Both the position numbers and the translations under genes were made by a program. A stretch of 64,000 bases of DNA from Carnegiea gigantea. Taxonomy: Eukaryota > Streptophyta > Magnoliopsida > Caryophyllales > Cactaceae. The DNA is taken from assembly GCA_029747015.1 (NCBI GenBank), contig JAKOGI010000529.1, forward strand, positions 162,501 to 226,500, in the 5' to 3' direction. The notes below the pieces were generated by a model. That model was given only the letters and a program-made list of their open reading frames with translations, had not been told where the DNA came from and made no database searches. Positions 25,401 to 39,000 of this stretch are shown one piece after another; the first letter of the stretch is position 1; the number at the start of each line of letters is the position of its first letter.

Positions 25401-26981
25401 TTGTAGGTCTGTTGTATGGAAATCATTCTCGGAAACCCACGAGCTTCAGGTTAGGGATGCCCATCGGTTGGGCTAGGTAGCAATGGAATCTCCATGAGGA
25501 GTGACATTCTCATCATTCAAGACAATCTCTATAATGTCATGTAACCAGGATACAAATTGCATCAGGAATTGTTGCACTGTTGCTCATGCTGTGTCTCGTG
25601 AGCATTATATTAAACATATGACAATAGTAGTATGAATTAACGAACATTTTTTAAGCTAGTTTAAAATATAAATTTTAATCCCTCTTCGCCATTTTATACC
25701 CCTTTTTGTAATTTTTGAGAAGATCCAAACATTAGTACATCATAATGCATGTAGTATGTGAAATGCATAGCTTCTAGAGGCCAATGACAGATTGAAATGG
25801 CTTATGTGATAACATAGTGTATGTACTGGATGTCACCATGTATTCTTTTAACACACTAATGCAATGACATGTTGATATTAGTTTGCTGAAAACCCAATTA
25901 TACAGTCCTAGGTGTAGGGTTTCGACTTAAGGGAAGCTTTAGCTACTACTTTTTTTAAAATTTTCTTTTTTTGGGCGGTTTTTGGGGTGAGGGGAGATGG
26001 CAGGGAGAGGAAAGATGACTTTTAGTTATACAGCTGAATTCTGTAATGAAGTGGGCCTCCCAAACCTGCTTAATAGCTGCATAAAAGCTGTGTCACTGGC
26101 TCACGGATCTGGGGTTTGGTTTCCGTAAATGGTCATGGTCCCAGTCTCGTAAGCGTGCATCTGCAAGGCATGGCATCAGGAATCACACCACTTGTGGTAT
26201 GAATTGACTCACAGCTGTATATGTATTTTATATGTATATGTATATGAACAAAAGAGGAAAGGGCAAGAACAAATTGCAGTGGTGCTGTGATGGAGGGGGA
26301 GTGAAAGCAGGGAAGAATTTGCCCACGTGAGAGTAGAGAGAGACATACAAAGAGGGTGGGGATGATTTGGGAATTAGGAGTGAGGAGAGAATGCGCAAAT
26401 TACGGGAATTAGAGGAGAATGAAGGCAAGTGACACACTGGAAATTGGGGAAGTAATTGAGGGGAATGTCAAACACTGACTTTTCATTTCCTTTTATGCCA
26501 TTCCACCTTATATAATAGTAAAATCAATGAATTTAACTAGAAAACAAAAATATATAAGTTAAATTTTGAAAATGAAAAATACCCTTTTCTATAATGACTA
26601 ATCAAAAAATGCATTAGATAGACAACAAGGGGTTGCCACCCATGTACAAAAGGAGGAAATGACAAGAATTCATTATGCTGTCAATCTCTCATGCATAATA
26701 TTATCTACAAAATCCAAAAAAATTAAGGTTTTTCCATCATTAAGCACAAAACTACAACTATACAAGAGTCTTAAAAAGTAGAGCTGGAAATTTTGATAGG
26801 ACAAGGCTTTGTCATAAAAAATCTGACGATTCCTTTCCTTCCAAGTACAACACCAAATAGCCGAAGGAATCATCTTCCAAACACAAGAAACCCAAGTATT
26901 CTTTTCATCTTCTTTAAGCCACCACCACAGCTTTGACTAAAACAAAAAAAAAAAAAATACCCATTTTGAATTCCAAGTTTG

Positions 26982-27019
<38 letters not shown>

Positions 27020-30000
27020 CAGTCCTAAATCATATATCGTGCTGAAAGACTACCCCAGTGTACCCCATTCCTTGTGGGCAGCATCCTCTGTTCCTGTTCG
27101 CATACCATGTACTGGAGTGAATGGTGAACTGTGTAACTGTGGTCCTAGGTACTCACCATCCTTGACATATGACTAAAAGATAGGGGCATAGCTGTAAAAA
27201 CCTTGAAAATAGAAGAGGCAGAAAAATTGTTGACAAAGAGGTCCTTCTCCTTTTATCAACCATATAATTGACTGGTGGAAGCACATGCAGCATTGGCATC
27301 CAAGCTAGTTTTATCAAAGCCCATGCTGATTTTTGATCCCTTTTTACCTTGGTGAACTATTTAACCAAGTCTAATGCAAAACATCATACCACCATGACCA
27401 TTTGCCCTCCATAGAGATGTTCTAAGCCACCAAGTGATCAGTACTCAAAGTCTCAAATCATTCTCAATCTTAGGTTTGAACACTATGTCCTCATTTAGTG
27501 GTCTCTCCCTATATAAGAAGAAATAAATCTTTGGCCAAGTTTTTTGCGCTACAAATCACGCCGTGCGAAATAGCAATAAAGCAATGGAGAAGGATGCCGA
27601 AGATATATGACTGAAGGAAAGCAAAGGAGTATGTTCTTGTGGAGAGAGGCTCTCTCTTACAACTGAATTGCTTTTGCTCTTAAGTACACAACTCTTCTTT
27701 CTTTTTTTTCCCCCAAACCGGGGGGGTGTTGTGAAGGGAGAGTTCAAACTTTAAAGCATATAACTATTGTTTTCTTGTAGAACTAGAGCATAGGGAAGAG
27801 CAGGGAGATGCAACAGAAGGTTGGGATTGAAGTAGCCGCAGAAAAGGGCTTGCAAAATAAGAAATTGTAGAGGTTGAAATGGTGTAAAGATGAGATGGAA
27901 GGACACTTCTTGAATATGACATGAGATGTTCTTTATAAAATGGCTTGGATTATGTTCCAATTATTATTTTTGAACTCCCGATTTGGGCCTCAAGATCCTG
28001 CAAAAATAATTGAATGATTCTTCTAGAAGTTTATAGGGCGACTACCTTAAAATATAGTCCGAGCCTATTGTATTATCCAACTTTATCAAAATAAATTGAA
28101 TCCATGAATGTTTAGCCGATATCTAGCTTTTTTGTTTGTATAATATCAACGATGTGAGGGGAGTGAGCTCAGGGTCGATTTAAGGTCATCGGGGGCATAC
28201 CTAAGGTTCGGTGGACCTTGGGTCTGTGGGAGCCTCAGTCGGTCCGTTCACCCCCGCCAGTCGATGGGCATCTTGACGTCGCTGATGCTGTTCGCTCTTC
28301 TTTTCGCGTCCTTCTGGCTGTTTCTTTAGATTTGCATTTATTTGTGGGCCGCTTCCTCTTTCTTTCTCTGTCAGGGTGGTGGCCGGATTTTTCTGTCTCT
28401 GCCGGAGCTCTTCCCGCCGTTTTCAGATCTGTGTTTATTTGTGCGTTTATTGGTGGGCTGCTTCCTCCAACTTCCTTTGTCAGGGTGGTCGCCGGTTTGT
28501 TTTGTCTTTGACGGACCTGCTTCCATCGGAAACTCTGCCGCTGGCTAGTGACTGAAAAGTCAACGGACTTTCTGTTCTCCTCTGTTTTTCCCTCAGAACA
28601 AGCCGTTTTGAGGGTTTCTAGTAGTAGTTTGTCCAGCTGGGGTGCTGGACTTTTTGTGGTATTTTTCCTATCTTCTTCTGGGAGGCTTTTAGAGGTGGTT
28701 TTTTCATGATTCTTTTTGTTGAGGATGTATGGGATGGTCAAAATGTGTATTCTGAGGTCTCTAAATGGGTAGCCTCCAAACCTAAAGGCATTGCATCCTT
28801 TATTGGTGAGGCCTTTTCATGGGATGAGACTGAGGTGATTCAGCTTCTGTCAACAATTGAAGGAAATAATAGTTTGCCTAAACAAAATGTGCTTAGAACG
28901 CCTCCGGCAACTAGAAGGTAGACAGTTGTGAAGATTTGAACTCGGAGTGAACTATGACAGAGCTAATGCCTCTACAAGTGGGATGTTGGTGCCTTATGTT
29001 TGGATTGCTTTCTTGGAATGTGAGGGGTATTAATGATCGCGACAAGAAAGTTTTGCTGAAAAGTTTTTTGAGAGATTGGAAATGTGACCTTGTGTGTCTT
29101 TGAGAGACAAAAATAGAGGTTGTCTCACCTTATGATATTAGCTCTTTTCGGGGTTATCACTGTTGATTTTGCAGCCCTTAATGTAGTAGGCTCGTCAGGG
29201 GGTGTCCTTGTAATGTGGGACAAGAGTGTGTACCGCATGGTGTCTTCTTTTTGTGGCGACTTCTCAATCACTTGCATTCTTCAAACGGTCGAGAGTGGGT
29301 TCGCTTGGGCTTTCATAGGTGTGTATGGCCCTCAAACTAGGACTGATAAATTGAGATTTTGGGAAGAGTTCCGTCTTATTAAGGATAAGTCGTCTGGGCC
29401 TTGGTGTGTAGGAGGGGATTTCAATGAGATTTTATACCCTCACGAAAGGAGCTCGAGTTTAAGCCCCTCTAATTCTATGGAGGAGTTCCATAACTTTATC
29501 AATAGTTGTGCTCTGGTTGATCTTCCTTTACAAGGGGGTGATTTTATTTGGTCTAGATGTGGCGAGGTTCCAGTTAGTTTAAGACTTGACCGTTTTCTTA
29601 TCTCCTTAGATTGGGAGGAACATTTTATCGACGCAATTCAGAAGAGGTTGCGTAGACCTCGTTCACATCATTTTCCTATTTACTTGGAAAATAGGAAGTT
29701 CCAGGGCATGAGAATTCCTTTTAAATTTGAGAATGTGTGGCTCAAAGTTGAGGGGTTTCGTGATCTTGTCAAAAGGTAGTGGGAAGAGGCTCGTGCTGAG
29801 GGATATGCTAGTTTTGTGGTTGCGAAGAAATTGAAGGTGATCAAATCGGTAATCAAGAAATGGAATAGAGAGGTCTTTGGGGATATTAAGATTCGGAAGT
29901 ACAACCTCATGGATTCTATTAACCAACTTGACGTGAAGGAGGAAACTTCTAGTCTTTCTAATGAGGAATTGGAGCAGAGAAAAGCAGACAGAGATGAGCT

Positions 30001-33000
30001 AGCGAAAGTCATCCTTATGCATGAGATCTCTTGGAGGCAAAAGTCGAGGGCATTGTGGCTTAGAGTTGGTGATCGAAATACAAGATTTTTTCATAGAGTA
30101 GCTAATTGTCGTAGGAAATTCAACTCCATGTCTTTTGTGATTGTGAATGGGAACCGTTTTGAGAATTGGGATGAGATGAAGTCTTCCATCCATGGGTTCT
30201 ATAAATCCCTTTTAACTGAGTCTGAAGCTTGGAGACCAAAGGTTGACAACTTGATGATGCCCTTTTTATCGGTCGCTGCTAGAGAGGGGTTTGAGTCGGA
30301 TTTCTCAGAGGAGGAAATTTTTAAAGCTGTTCATGATTGTTGTGGCGATAAATCTCTTGGCCTAGATGGTATGACTATGGCTTTCCTTCAGGCGAATTAG
30401 GACACTCTTAGGGGTGATGTTTGAAGGATGTTTTTGGAGTTTTTCCACACTGGGAAATTTATGGCAAACCTCAATGCTACTTTTATTGGGTTATTCCTAA
30501 AAAAGCCAATGCAGAGAATATTAGAGACTACTGACAGATCAGTTTAGTCGGATGTATTTACAAGCTTCTTCTTAAAGTTTTGGCCTAAAGATTGAGAGGT
30601 GTTATAGGGTCTCTTATCTCCTAGAATCAGAACGCCTTTGTAGGGGGATGTCAGATTCTAATGCCGTGCTCATTGCAAATGAGCTTATTGACTCTGGGGA
30701 TAAATAGGGGATTCCGAGGGTTATCTGCAAGTTGGACATTGAAAAGGCCTATGACCATGTCAATTGGGAGTTTTTGATTTGTGTTTTGAGTAGAATGAAA
30801 TTCGGGGAGAGATGGATCACTTGGATTCGACAATGCATCTCTTCGTCTTCCTTTGCAATACTTGCCAATGGTTCTCCTACAGATTTTTTCTCGGCTTCCA
30901 GAGGCCTTCGCTAGGGAGATCCAATCTGACCTCTTCTGTTTTCGTTGGTCATGGAGATTTTCATTAGGATGTTGCTTGCAGCTATTTCAGTAGTTCCTTT
31001 CTAGGTTTTTAGTGGGCCAAAGGAACTCAACTACCATTAGTGTATCTCATCTTCTCTTTGCTGATGATATAATCATTTTTTGTGACAATGATTGTGAGCA
31101 GGTGATGAACCTATGTTGTATTCTTATTTGGTTGGAGGTAGTGTTTGGTCTACGAGTTAATTTTTGGCAAAAAGCTCTATTTTGCCGGTGGGCCAGGTTG
31201 ATAATATTCAATTGCTAGCGGGTGTGTTAGGATGCACCATGGATTCTTTTCCTACCTACTATCTTGGTCTCCCTCTTGGAGCAAAATTCAAAGATAAATC
31301 AATCTGGGAGTCAGTTGTGGAAAGATTTGAGAAAAAAACTCTCTGGATGGAGAGCTAATTACCTTTGTAAGGGTGGCAGACTCACTCTCATCCAAAACGT
31401 TCTTTCTAGCATTCCCACTTACTTCCTATGTCTTTTTCCGATACTGGTGTCAGTGGCTGCCAAGTTGGAAGTCATTCAAAGGAAATTCCTTTGGGGCTCT
31501 TTCGGTGCTGATTTCAAGTATCATTTAGTGATATGGGATATTGTTAAGCTTTCTATGTCAGAAGGAGGGTTGAGAGTTAGAGACCTGAAGCTCTTTAAGG
31601 AGGCTTTGCTTGGTATGTAGCTATGGAGATTCATGAATGAGAAGACCAACCTTCGGAGAAGGGTGATTTGTACTAAGTATGGTGAGGAGGGGCTTGGGTG
31701 GTTTCCTGCTAGACCTAATGGTCCTTATGGAGTAAGCCTTTAGAGGTTTATTTGTAAAGGACGGGATGGATTTTTTTCTCATCTTTCTTTTGAGAGGGGC
31801 GCTGACTCTGCCTTTTTTTTTTTTTAGCATGACCGTTGGTGTGAAGGTGCTCCTTTGCGGCACCTTTTCCCTTCTCTTTATGCTGTTGCGGAGAATAAAG
31901 AAGTTTATGTGGCTGCATATTGTGACCATGTGTTTGGGTCGTGTATTTGGTCGGCTATTTTTATTCGTGATGCCTTAACGGATGATGCCTCTGTTGTAAG
32001 CTTACTTATTAAGTTGAATGGGATTCCTATCGGACAATCCTCTCTTGATTCAGTCAGATGAGATCTTAATCCTAAAGGGAGCTTTACTGTGAAGTCTTAT
32101 TATTTGAAACTTGCCTTTGTGCGTTCTTCATCTTTGCATCGAATATTGGGAATGTGTTTTCCATGGAAGATTATTTGGAAATCTCTGGCTTTATTTAGAG
32201 TGTCTTTTTTTGTTTGGGAGGCTGCCAATGACAGTATCTTGACTTATGATTATTTGCAAAAGAAGGGTAAGATCTTGGTGAATCGGTGCCCGTTATGCAA
32301 AGTTGCAGCAGAATCGGTGAACCACTTATTGCTTCATTGCCCTTTTGCAAGAGCTCTTTGGGATCTAGCCTTTAGTTGCTTGGGAGTTTCTTGGGTTATG
32401 TCTAGTTTTATTTCAGATCACCTCTATGCATGGGAGGGCTTTTTTGGTAGGAAAGCTAAAAAGAAGAATGCCAGATTATTTCCTCATACAATTTTTTGGA
32501 GCATTTGGCGTGAACGAAATAGGAGAGTCTCTGAGGGTGTGGAGATGCCGCTTCAATGTTTTAAAGATTATTTCATCAAGTCTCTCTATTTTTGGGACAA
32601 AGGGATCTTTTGTTACTCTTCTCTTGATCTTTTAGATTTTGTGGAAAGTGTGCATATGGGATGTGTATAGCCTTTTGTAGGATGCTAGTTTTGTATCCAC
32701 CCTTTTGTTAATGAAGTATATTTATTCTTTTCCTGATTTTTAAAAAAAAAAATATCAACGATGTTTATAGTTTAAATTTTGTTTGGTTAGGGATCTGACT
32801 TTTTTGTGCTTATTTAAGTGCTTCAAATGTGATTTCATTTCATTTGATGATAATTGTTTATCGAAATGATATAAGTATATGATTATCTGTCTGAATCCAT
32901 GATTCGATTCTAATAAGTCCTACTGATCCTCGCTAGGATATTGTTTTTGACAACCTTCGCCTTGTTATCCTTAGGAATGTGTTTTCTTATATTGTAAGCC

Positions 33001-36000
33001 TATTAGGCTTAAGAATCCATGAACATATCTGCATGGCTTCAAGAAGTAGTGTGAGGGATTACTGTATGAGTCTGAAGTCGAGGATTTGTAGATCTATGTC
33101 TCTGGATGGAGTTGAGCTTCAATTATGTTGACAGGAAGTTTATGGAAGAATCATCAAGCGTGCAGCATTATTCGGAATTCTGAATTGATTCAGTAAATAA
33201 CGTGTTGTTGAAAAGAAATGGATTCGCAGAAGAATTGACTGTGAACTGTGCTTTCTAATGCTCAATTGCCGATAGCAGTTACTTGGAGAGATGTTGGAAT
33301 ATGAATTTCATACTTTCTTTTTAAAGAGGCTGTGACGAATAGGAACACTTTTTCTCTAGCAACGTGCTTGCATTTGGGAGCAAAGTTCTAGTACTCTCAT
33401 CAGAGGAAGGTGTAAGAGCCCAATGGATTTGGATGGGAGATTGTAATTCTAAGCCCTTGTATAGAATTCCCACTGCCAACAAAAGAAGAGAAGAGAAAGC
33501 CTTTTTTTTTGGAGGGGGGGGGTCTGAATCTTTACTTTGCTTATGTGATATTACATTGTTATCAAATCATTACTTTGTTGCTGTGGTTATTACCAAAAAG
33601 GCCTACTGGAAAAGGATAGATTAAGCTTTTAATAGGAGGAAAAGGATTGCTTATAAAAGCGAAAGGGATAAGATGTTGAAACCCTTTTCCCCCACTTGTT
33701 TATGGGACCCATGACTTTCAGAAGTTTCAATAATTAGACACTGATCTGTTTACATGGGTGAGTAGGTGTCCCCCTTTTTGGGGTTTTTTTGCTGGTTTGC
33801 TCCCCCCCCCCCCCCGGGGGGGGGGGGGGGTGGGAGTTGTGGTTGAGGCATGATGGCTGGCATTGCTTGGATTAGGCCTTGCCTTTCTTTTGTTCGCTTT
33901 CCATTTCTCATCTTTTTTACCATCTCCGTGTTGCTAGAAATGCAAAAAGATATGAGTGGTTTCTTATGATAAGGGCTGGGCCGTCTGGGCATCATTCGTG
34001 ATTAATTGGTTGGCTAAGAAAAGAATTGCACACCAAGGGAAAAGGGTGGCTCAGGGACCAGAACGGAGAGGATGTTGCAAATGCTGTGGTATTAAAGATA
34101 GTATGATCATGACTCTTTATTGTTGGCATAATAGATTGGATGCTAGCTTTGTATCTAACCTTTTGATCATGATATTAGTATATTCTATTTCGTCTAAGGA
34201 TCCAAAATGCGGTTTTGGTCACGATACGGCAAAATCGCTCTAATGCGACAATTGTGTTCCTTGTCGCAGCTATCGCGGCATGACAATGCGGTTCCCGCAA
34301 CCCCAAAACCTTTCTAATGCGGCGGTTTCGTCGTGGTTTGGCTACATTTTGAATCCATGATTTCGTCATTAAAAAAATAATAAATAAAAAAATTGTGAAT
34401 GCAGTGCAATCCGGGAATCCTGAAATCACAATTTGGCATAGGTTTTGCATGAATTGTGGCCATCACGGTATAAAGCACTCAAATTTCAAATTAACTTGAC
34501 ATTGCTGTCTAAGAGGTTTTTGCCGCATAAAACATTGAATCAGGAAGTATACTTATTTGAGAGCAAAGTTCAATGGAAATATATACATTTTGTTTCACTT
34601 ATTGCAATCTAGCATCCAAAATATGAGTGCACTATGTGAAGACGAGGAACATATAACAAACATAATGGCAAATACAGTCAAGTTCACCTGTAAGTCCTTA
34701 ACGCATACTGTGGTGTGATGTTGCAATCGGCATTGTTTAACGCTTAGTTGTCTAGCAATATTTTGATTATGTACTTTTTGTCTGCTGAAGGTCAAAATAT
34801 GATTGAATAATGCTATTATTTGTGAAATCCAGCGACATATAATGAAGAACAACTACAACTACTCCTAGTGTGTGTCCCGCTTGCGCGGTGTCTGGGGAGA
34901 TTCAGATATAAGCGCCCTTTCCTACATAGGTATTGCTACCCACAAAGAGGCCAACTCCAATAGCAACATATAATGAACAATAATGTCAAATATGGTAAAG
35001 TAATGGCCTGTGGATTTTGCTGTGTGATTTTGAGATTAGCATCCAATTGTCTAAGGCTGATTGGAAATTCCTTGACCTAATCCTCTTATTCTATAAAGGC
35101 TTTGATTTGGTTATATTGGTCCGCATATCTCTGGAATATGGTGTTGGAACATTGCCCTTGGTGCAAAGTGGCTGTGGCAAAGGCCCATAGAACTAATTTT
35201 CTATAGCACAAACTGATGGACTAGCATGAACTCTGATAGGGTGGCTAGCATGCTGTTGTGCGAAGAAGAATTGCTGCTTATGCAACTCAAATTATAGAAT
35301 CCTATAGGTCTTCTCCTTTTCGATGGGTTTCAGTTGAGAGTTTTTCGGGGACGGAATTCATATATAATAGTATTTTGAAATGAAAAAGAATAGTCTTTTC
35401 CCCACTTGTATGACTTTTCACCTTCATGATTGTTCAGCTTCTTTGATTTCATTCTGCTTCTTGTTGACTTAGGGAGGCAAATTTATGGGAGTTCGATAAT
35501 GAAGGAGTTTGATAAGCCAACGTTGCTTAGCAGGTTCTCAGTCTTGTCTCCAGCGAAAGTTACTTTGTAGATTTGCTTTGTAAGAAACGTGTCAGTATTG
35601 CATTGGTGTCTTTGCTAACAATATCTTCATTTTTCATTATTGTCAGACATATAATGGATTTGGGAATGACATAGTAAAGCCGATCATCCATTCAAGTAGG
35701 AACATTATAGAACTAAAATGTCAAAGAACTAACTATCATGGGAAACAGAAAAATTGGTGGCAGAATATAACTGACCAAATTAAAAATCCCTAAGTTTTGT
35801 GAAAATCAATTAAGACAAGTTCTTCCTTTTTGGTGCGTATGTGGTTAAACAGGACAGATACGATTAGAAATGAAGAAATCCTTAAGGGTTAGATTCAAGT
35901 GAGGCTTAGATGTTTTGGGTGTGTTAGGGGAAGACAACATGGCACTCCTGTGAGAAGGTCAGACAGGATCATCATTTTCAGGGGAAGGAGAGGAGGTAGA

Positions 36001-39000
36001 CCCAAAAAGAATACAATGGAAATTATTCAACACGACTTGGCTCAATATCACCTCTCTAAGGACATGGCCCAACACAGCTGTGGCAATGTAGGATCCGCAT
36101 TCTCCACCTCACATAGGAGTAGTTCCGTCTTTAGTTCCTTCTCCTAATTTGGTGGCTTGTTTCCTTATCCTTGTGATTCTTGTGCTCGTATATCACCCCG
36201 TCCTTGGAATATTTGTGTGTCTTTTTTCTTTTTTTTTTTGGGTGCAGCTATTTGTGTTTTTTAAGCATTTGTCTTGTTGCATAGTATCTATATGTCTTTT
36301 TTGGCATTTGTAAATTACTTTGTATCGTATCAAATTTTGTTTGCGAACTCTGTTGTTTTCTTTTACAAATGTTTTTATGATTGCTCTCTAAATGTCCTCT
36401 CTGCTTGCTGTTGTAATGTTGGTTACATCTAGGATTTCTCAAACCGCCTTTTGCAGGGGCTATACTCAAATAGAGGGTGATGGTATTTATTGGTCCATAC
36501 AACTCTGTTGGGCAATATTCCTTTAGTGAACTTGCGCTGCGGAATCTTTATTTAGTGCTTTCTAAGAACTTAGACAGTAAAGGCAAGTTACTCCACTAAA
36601 CTTCATAGCTTGCTTCTTTTGTCAAAATTTCCAGGGTTCAAGCCTGTAAAGCATATGGTTTTCTCTGGTCTTTATCCTGCTGATGGATCAGACTTTGAAG
36701 CACTAAACCATGCAATTGAGAGGCTGACATGCAATGATGCGAGTGTGGTGGTCACAAAAGAAACCAGTACAGCTCTTGGTCTAGGTTTCAGGTATATATA
36801 TGTAGAAGCAAGCGGACCCTTTTTACCCTGCTTTTGATTAATATGGGATACATGGTAGTAGTGAATCATGTGCTTAGCTTATATTTACTCTTTGTATTAC
36901 AGATGTGGTTTCTTAGGTTTACTTCATATGGATGTTTTCCATCAACGTCTTGAGCAGGTATCCTTTCTCGTGTGTACTTTCTGACGCTAAGTTACTATCT
37001 GTATTACAGATGTGGTTTCTTAGGTTTACGTATATGGATGTTTTCCATCTATGTCTTGAGCTGGTATACGTTCTTATGTGTACTTCCTGATTGTAAGCTA
37101 TAGTACAAAATGTTCAGCCGTCAGCACTATGGGTTTTGATCTGTTACAAACAGATAGTGTTGATTTCTCTGTGTCTCTAGTGGCAACATAACGCATGGAT
37201 TTATGGTGGCATTGAGATGAAGTAGCAAAATATTCCTACCTTTGAATCCTTGATGATAATAGAGGCTTTAATCTTATTTTAAAGTAGTGTTTAAAATTGT
37301 TGAAGTGGGATTGAATGGCAACTTTGGAGCTCTAAATTTTGTAAGCCCACTTACTGTTTGTGAGGGTTTATTGATGGCAGGAATATGGAGCTCATGTGAT
37401 ATCAACTGTTCCAACTGTGCCATACATATTTGAATATTCTGATGGCAGGTAAGTTTCTGGATTATGATGTGTAAACTAATTGCAACGGGTTGGAGTTTTG
37501 TGATTGCTAAATGTCCTCTATCTTGCTTTTGGATATAGCAAGATTGAAGTTCAAAATCCTGCTTCCTTGCCATCAAACCCAAAAAAACGGGTGACTGCTT
37601 GTTGGGAGCCTACAGTTGTTGCAACGATTATCATTCCTAGTGAGTAAGCTCTCTAGTTCCGATCCTCAGGCCTCAATTGAGAAAAAAGCTCTTAATTTTG
37701 CTTTATACTTATTTGTACTTGACTTCTGTCTCTTGGCATAAAATAGTTTCATATACTTTCTTCTCCTTGGAAGGTATGTGGGGCCTGTTATGACCCTTTG
37801 CTCTGAGCGGAGGGGTGAGCAGTTGGAGTACTCCTTCATAGACAGGTAACACCTCTTAGATGAAATGATTGCTTGGTCCATTTCTGCCATTTGTGAATTA
37901 TGCATTTTGTACTTTGATGAGTTCTGCCTAGTGGCTACTGGCTAGTGCTCTAGAATATCAGTTGTATCTCTTGATTCTTTGCTCCTTCAACGGACGTGTG
38001 ACAAGCTACTTGTTGATGAATACTTTGTTACCTCCTTTTACGTTATTTTGTCTATTTATCTGGCTTAGTCTTGAGTTTCATATCATAATGTCATTGATTG
38101 TGTTAAATTTCATTTGTGCAGTCAAAGGGCCTTCATGAAGTACCGGCTACCTTTGCGGGAAATTGTTGTTGACTTCTATGATCAATTAAAAAGCATTACT
38201 TCAGGATATGCTTCCTTCGACTATGAAGACTCGGAGTAAGTTCAGAGTCTTGCCGTCTTTCTGCATTCATGCATCTTAAGATTTGAGTAGCAGCTTAGCC
38301 TGGTGCAGAAAGTTTTAGAGTGGCGTGACCTGGACATTCATAACCAGACCAGTTCAATTATGTCGTGCCCCGTGTCCTAGCTTAATTACTGTGCAGTTAT
38401 AGGCCTGATCTCTGTCTGTGTGGCTGATCTGCTACCACCTAAGATGGGCCATATTATCTGCGTGATAGCTGGTCTCAAAGGAGTCTGAATGAAGGTAGCT
38501 GGACTTAATTGCTGTGAGAAACTATGAATTATGTTCCATATTCAGTTTAATCTAGCCCTAGGGGAAGGCTGGAATCTTGGGGTGGACTTTTCTTTTTGCG
38601 GCGGTATCGTGAGGTGATCTTGTTTATTGCCATGACCTGGTACGACTTAACCCTTGTTGGGCAAAACACCGAGAGCCTGGTCAGGTGCGTTAGAGTTAGT
38701 TCCATCCTATGTGAGGACTGCAGGTCTAAATTCTAGAGGATTCAATACTTAGAACACATATTTAGATACAGTTCTATATGTGGTATTTGAATATCTATCG
38801 TAGGTATCAGAGCATAACCATTTCTATTGACTCAATTGCACCACTACGCCTCACATGCAGCCATAAAGTATTTATGGTGTTTATCTTGAAGGAGGTTACA
38901 CCATTTCACGAGCTCAGAGTGCTGTTCTGTAAAAAAAAATTTTCCAAGTTTTTGAACTATAGTGCTAGTTTGCTACTGCAAGTGTATGGCAAAATTGAAC

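Larger units (their letters stand above)
28156..32750 (+). mobile_element. Full-boundary L1-type LINE inside GUF1 intron 2
   Basis: A 4.6-kb L1 in the same orientation as the host gene, ending in an A-run (32742-32750). It is flanked by a perfect 14-bp target duplication AATATCAACGATGT (28142-28155 and 32751-32764). It has a GC-rich 5' region, a short ORF1 remnant, and an ORF2 with endonuclease, reverse transcriptase and a C-terminal zinc finger. The 5' region holds two copies of a block of about 100 bp (28334 and 28433; both contain TTTATTTGTG, GCTTCCTC and GTCAGGGTGGT), which resembles promoter repeats of some L1 families. ORF1 space is only about 0.8 kb, much less than usual, so ORF1 probably lost an internal part before or after insertion. 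Confidence 0.9.
24386..36634 (+). other. GUF1 intron 2 (12.2 kb)
   Basis: A GT-AG intron between the conserved E-P-L-P and G-F-K-P-V-K blocks, phase 1. It holds a minus-strand L1 fragment (26640-26960), a CA microsatellite, a full-length sense L1 (28156-32750), another L1 fragment (33364-34200), a C14G15 tract and two RTE fragments. The stretch 24386-26640 shows nothing recognisable. Confidence 0.85.

Noticed and set aside
28235..28741. 168-codon minus-strand frame with charged composition
   Set aside because: It lies antisense across the GC-rich 5' region of a sense L1 and shows no family motif.
33750..33995. 81-codon minus-strand frame with a Pro/Gly run
   Set aside because: The run is the C14G15 homopolymer; no homologous pattern is seen.
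35100..35230. [11 protein letters not shown] reading resembling an L1 zinc finger
   Set aside because: Only about ten residues match and no flanking L1 blocks follow, so it is too weak to call.
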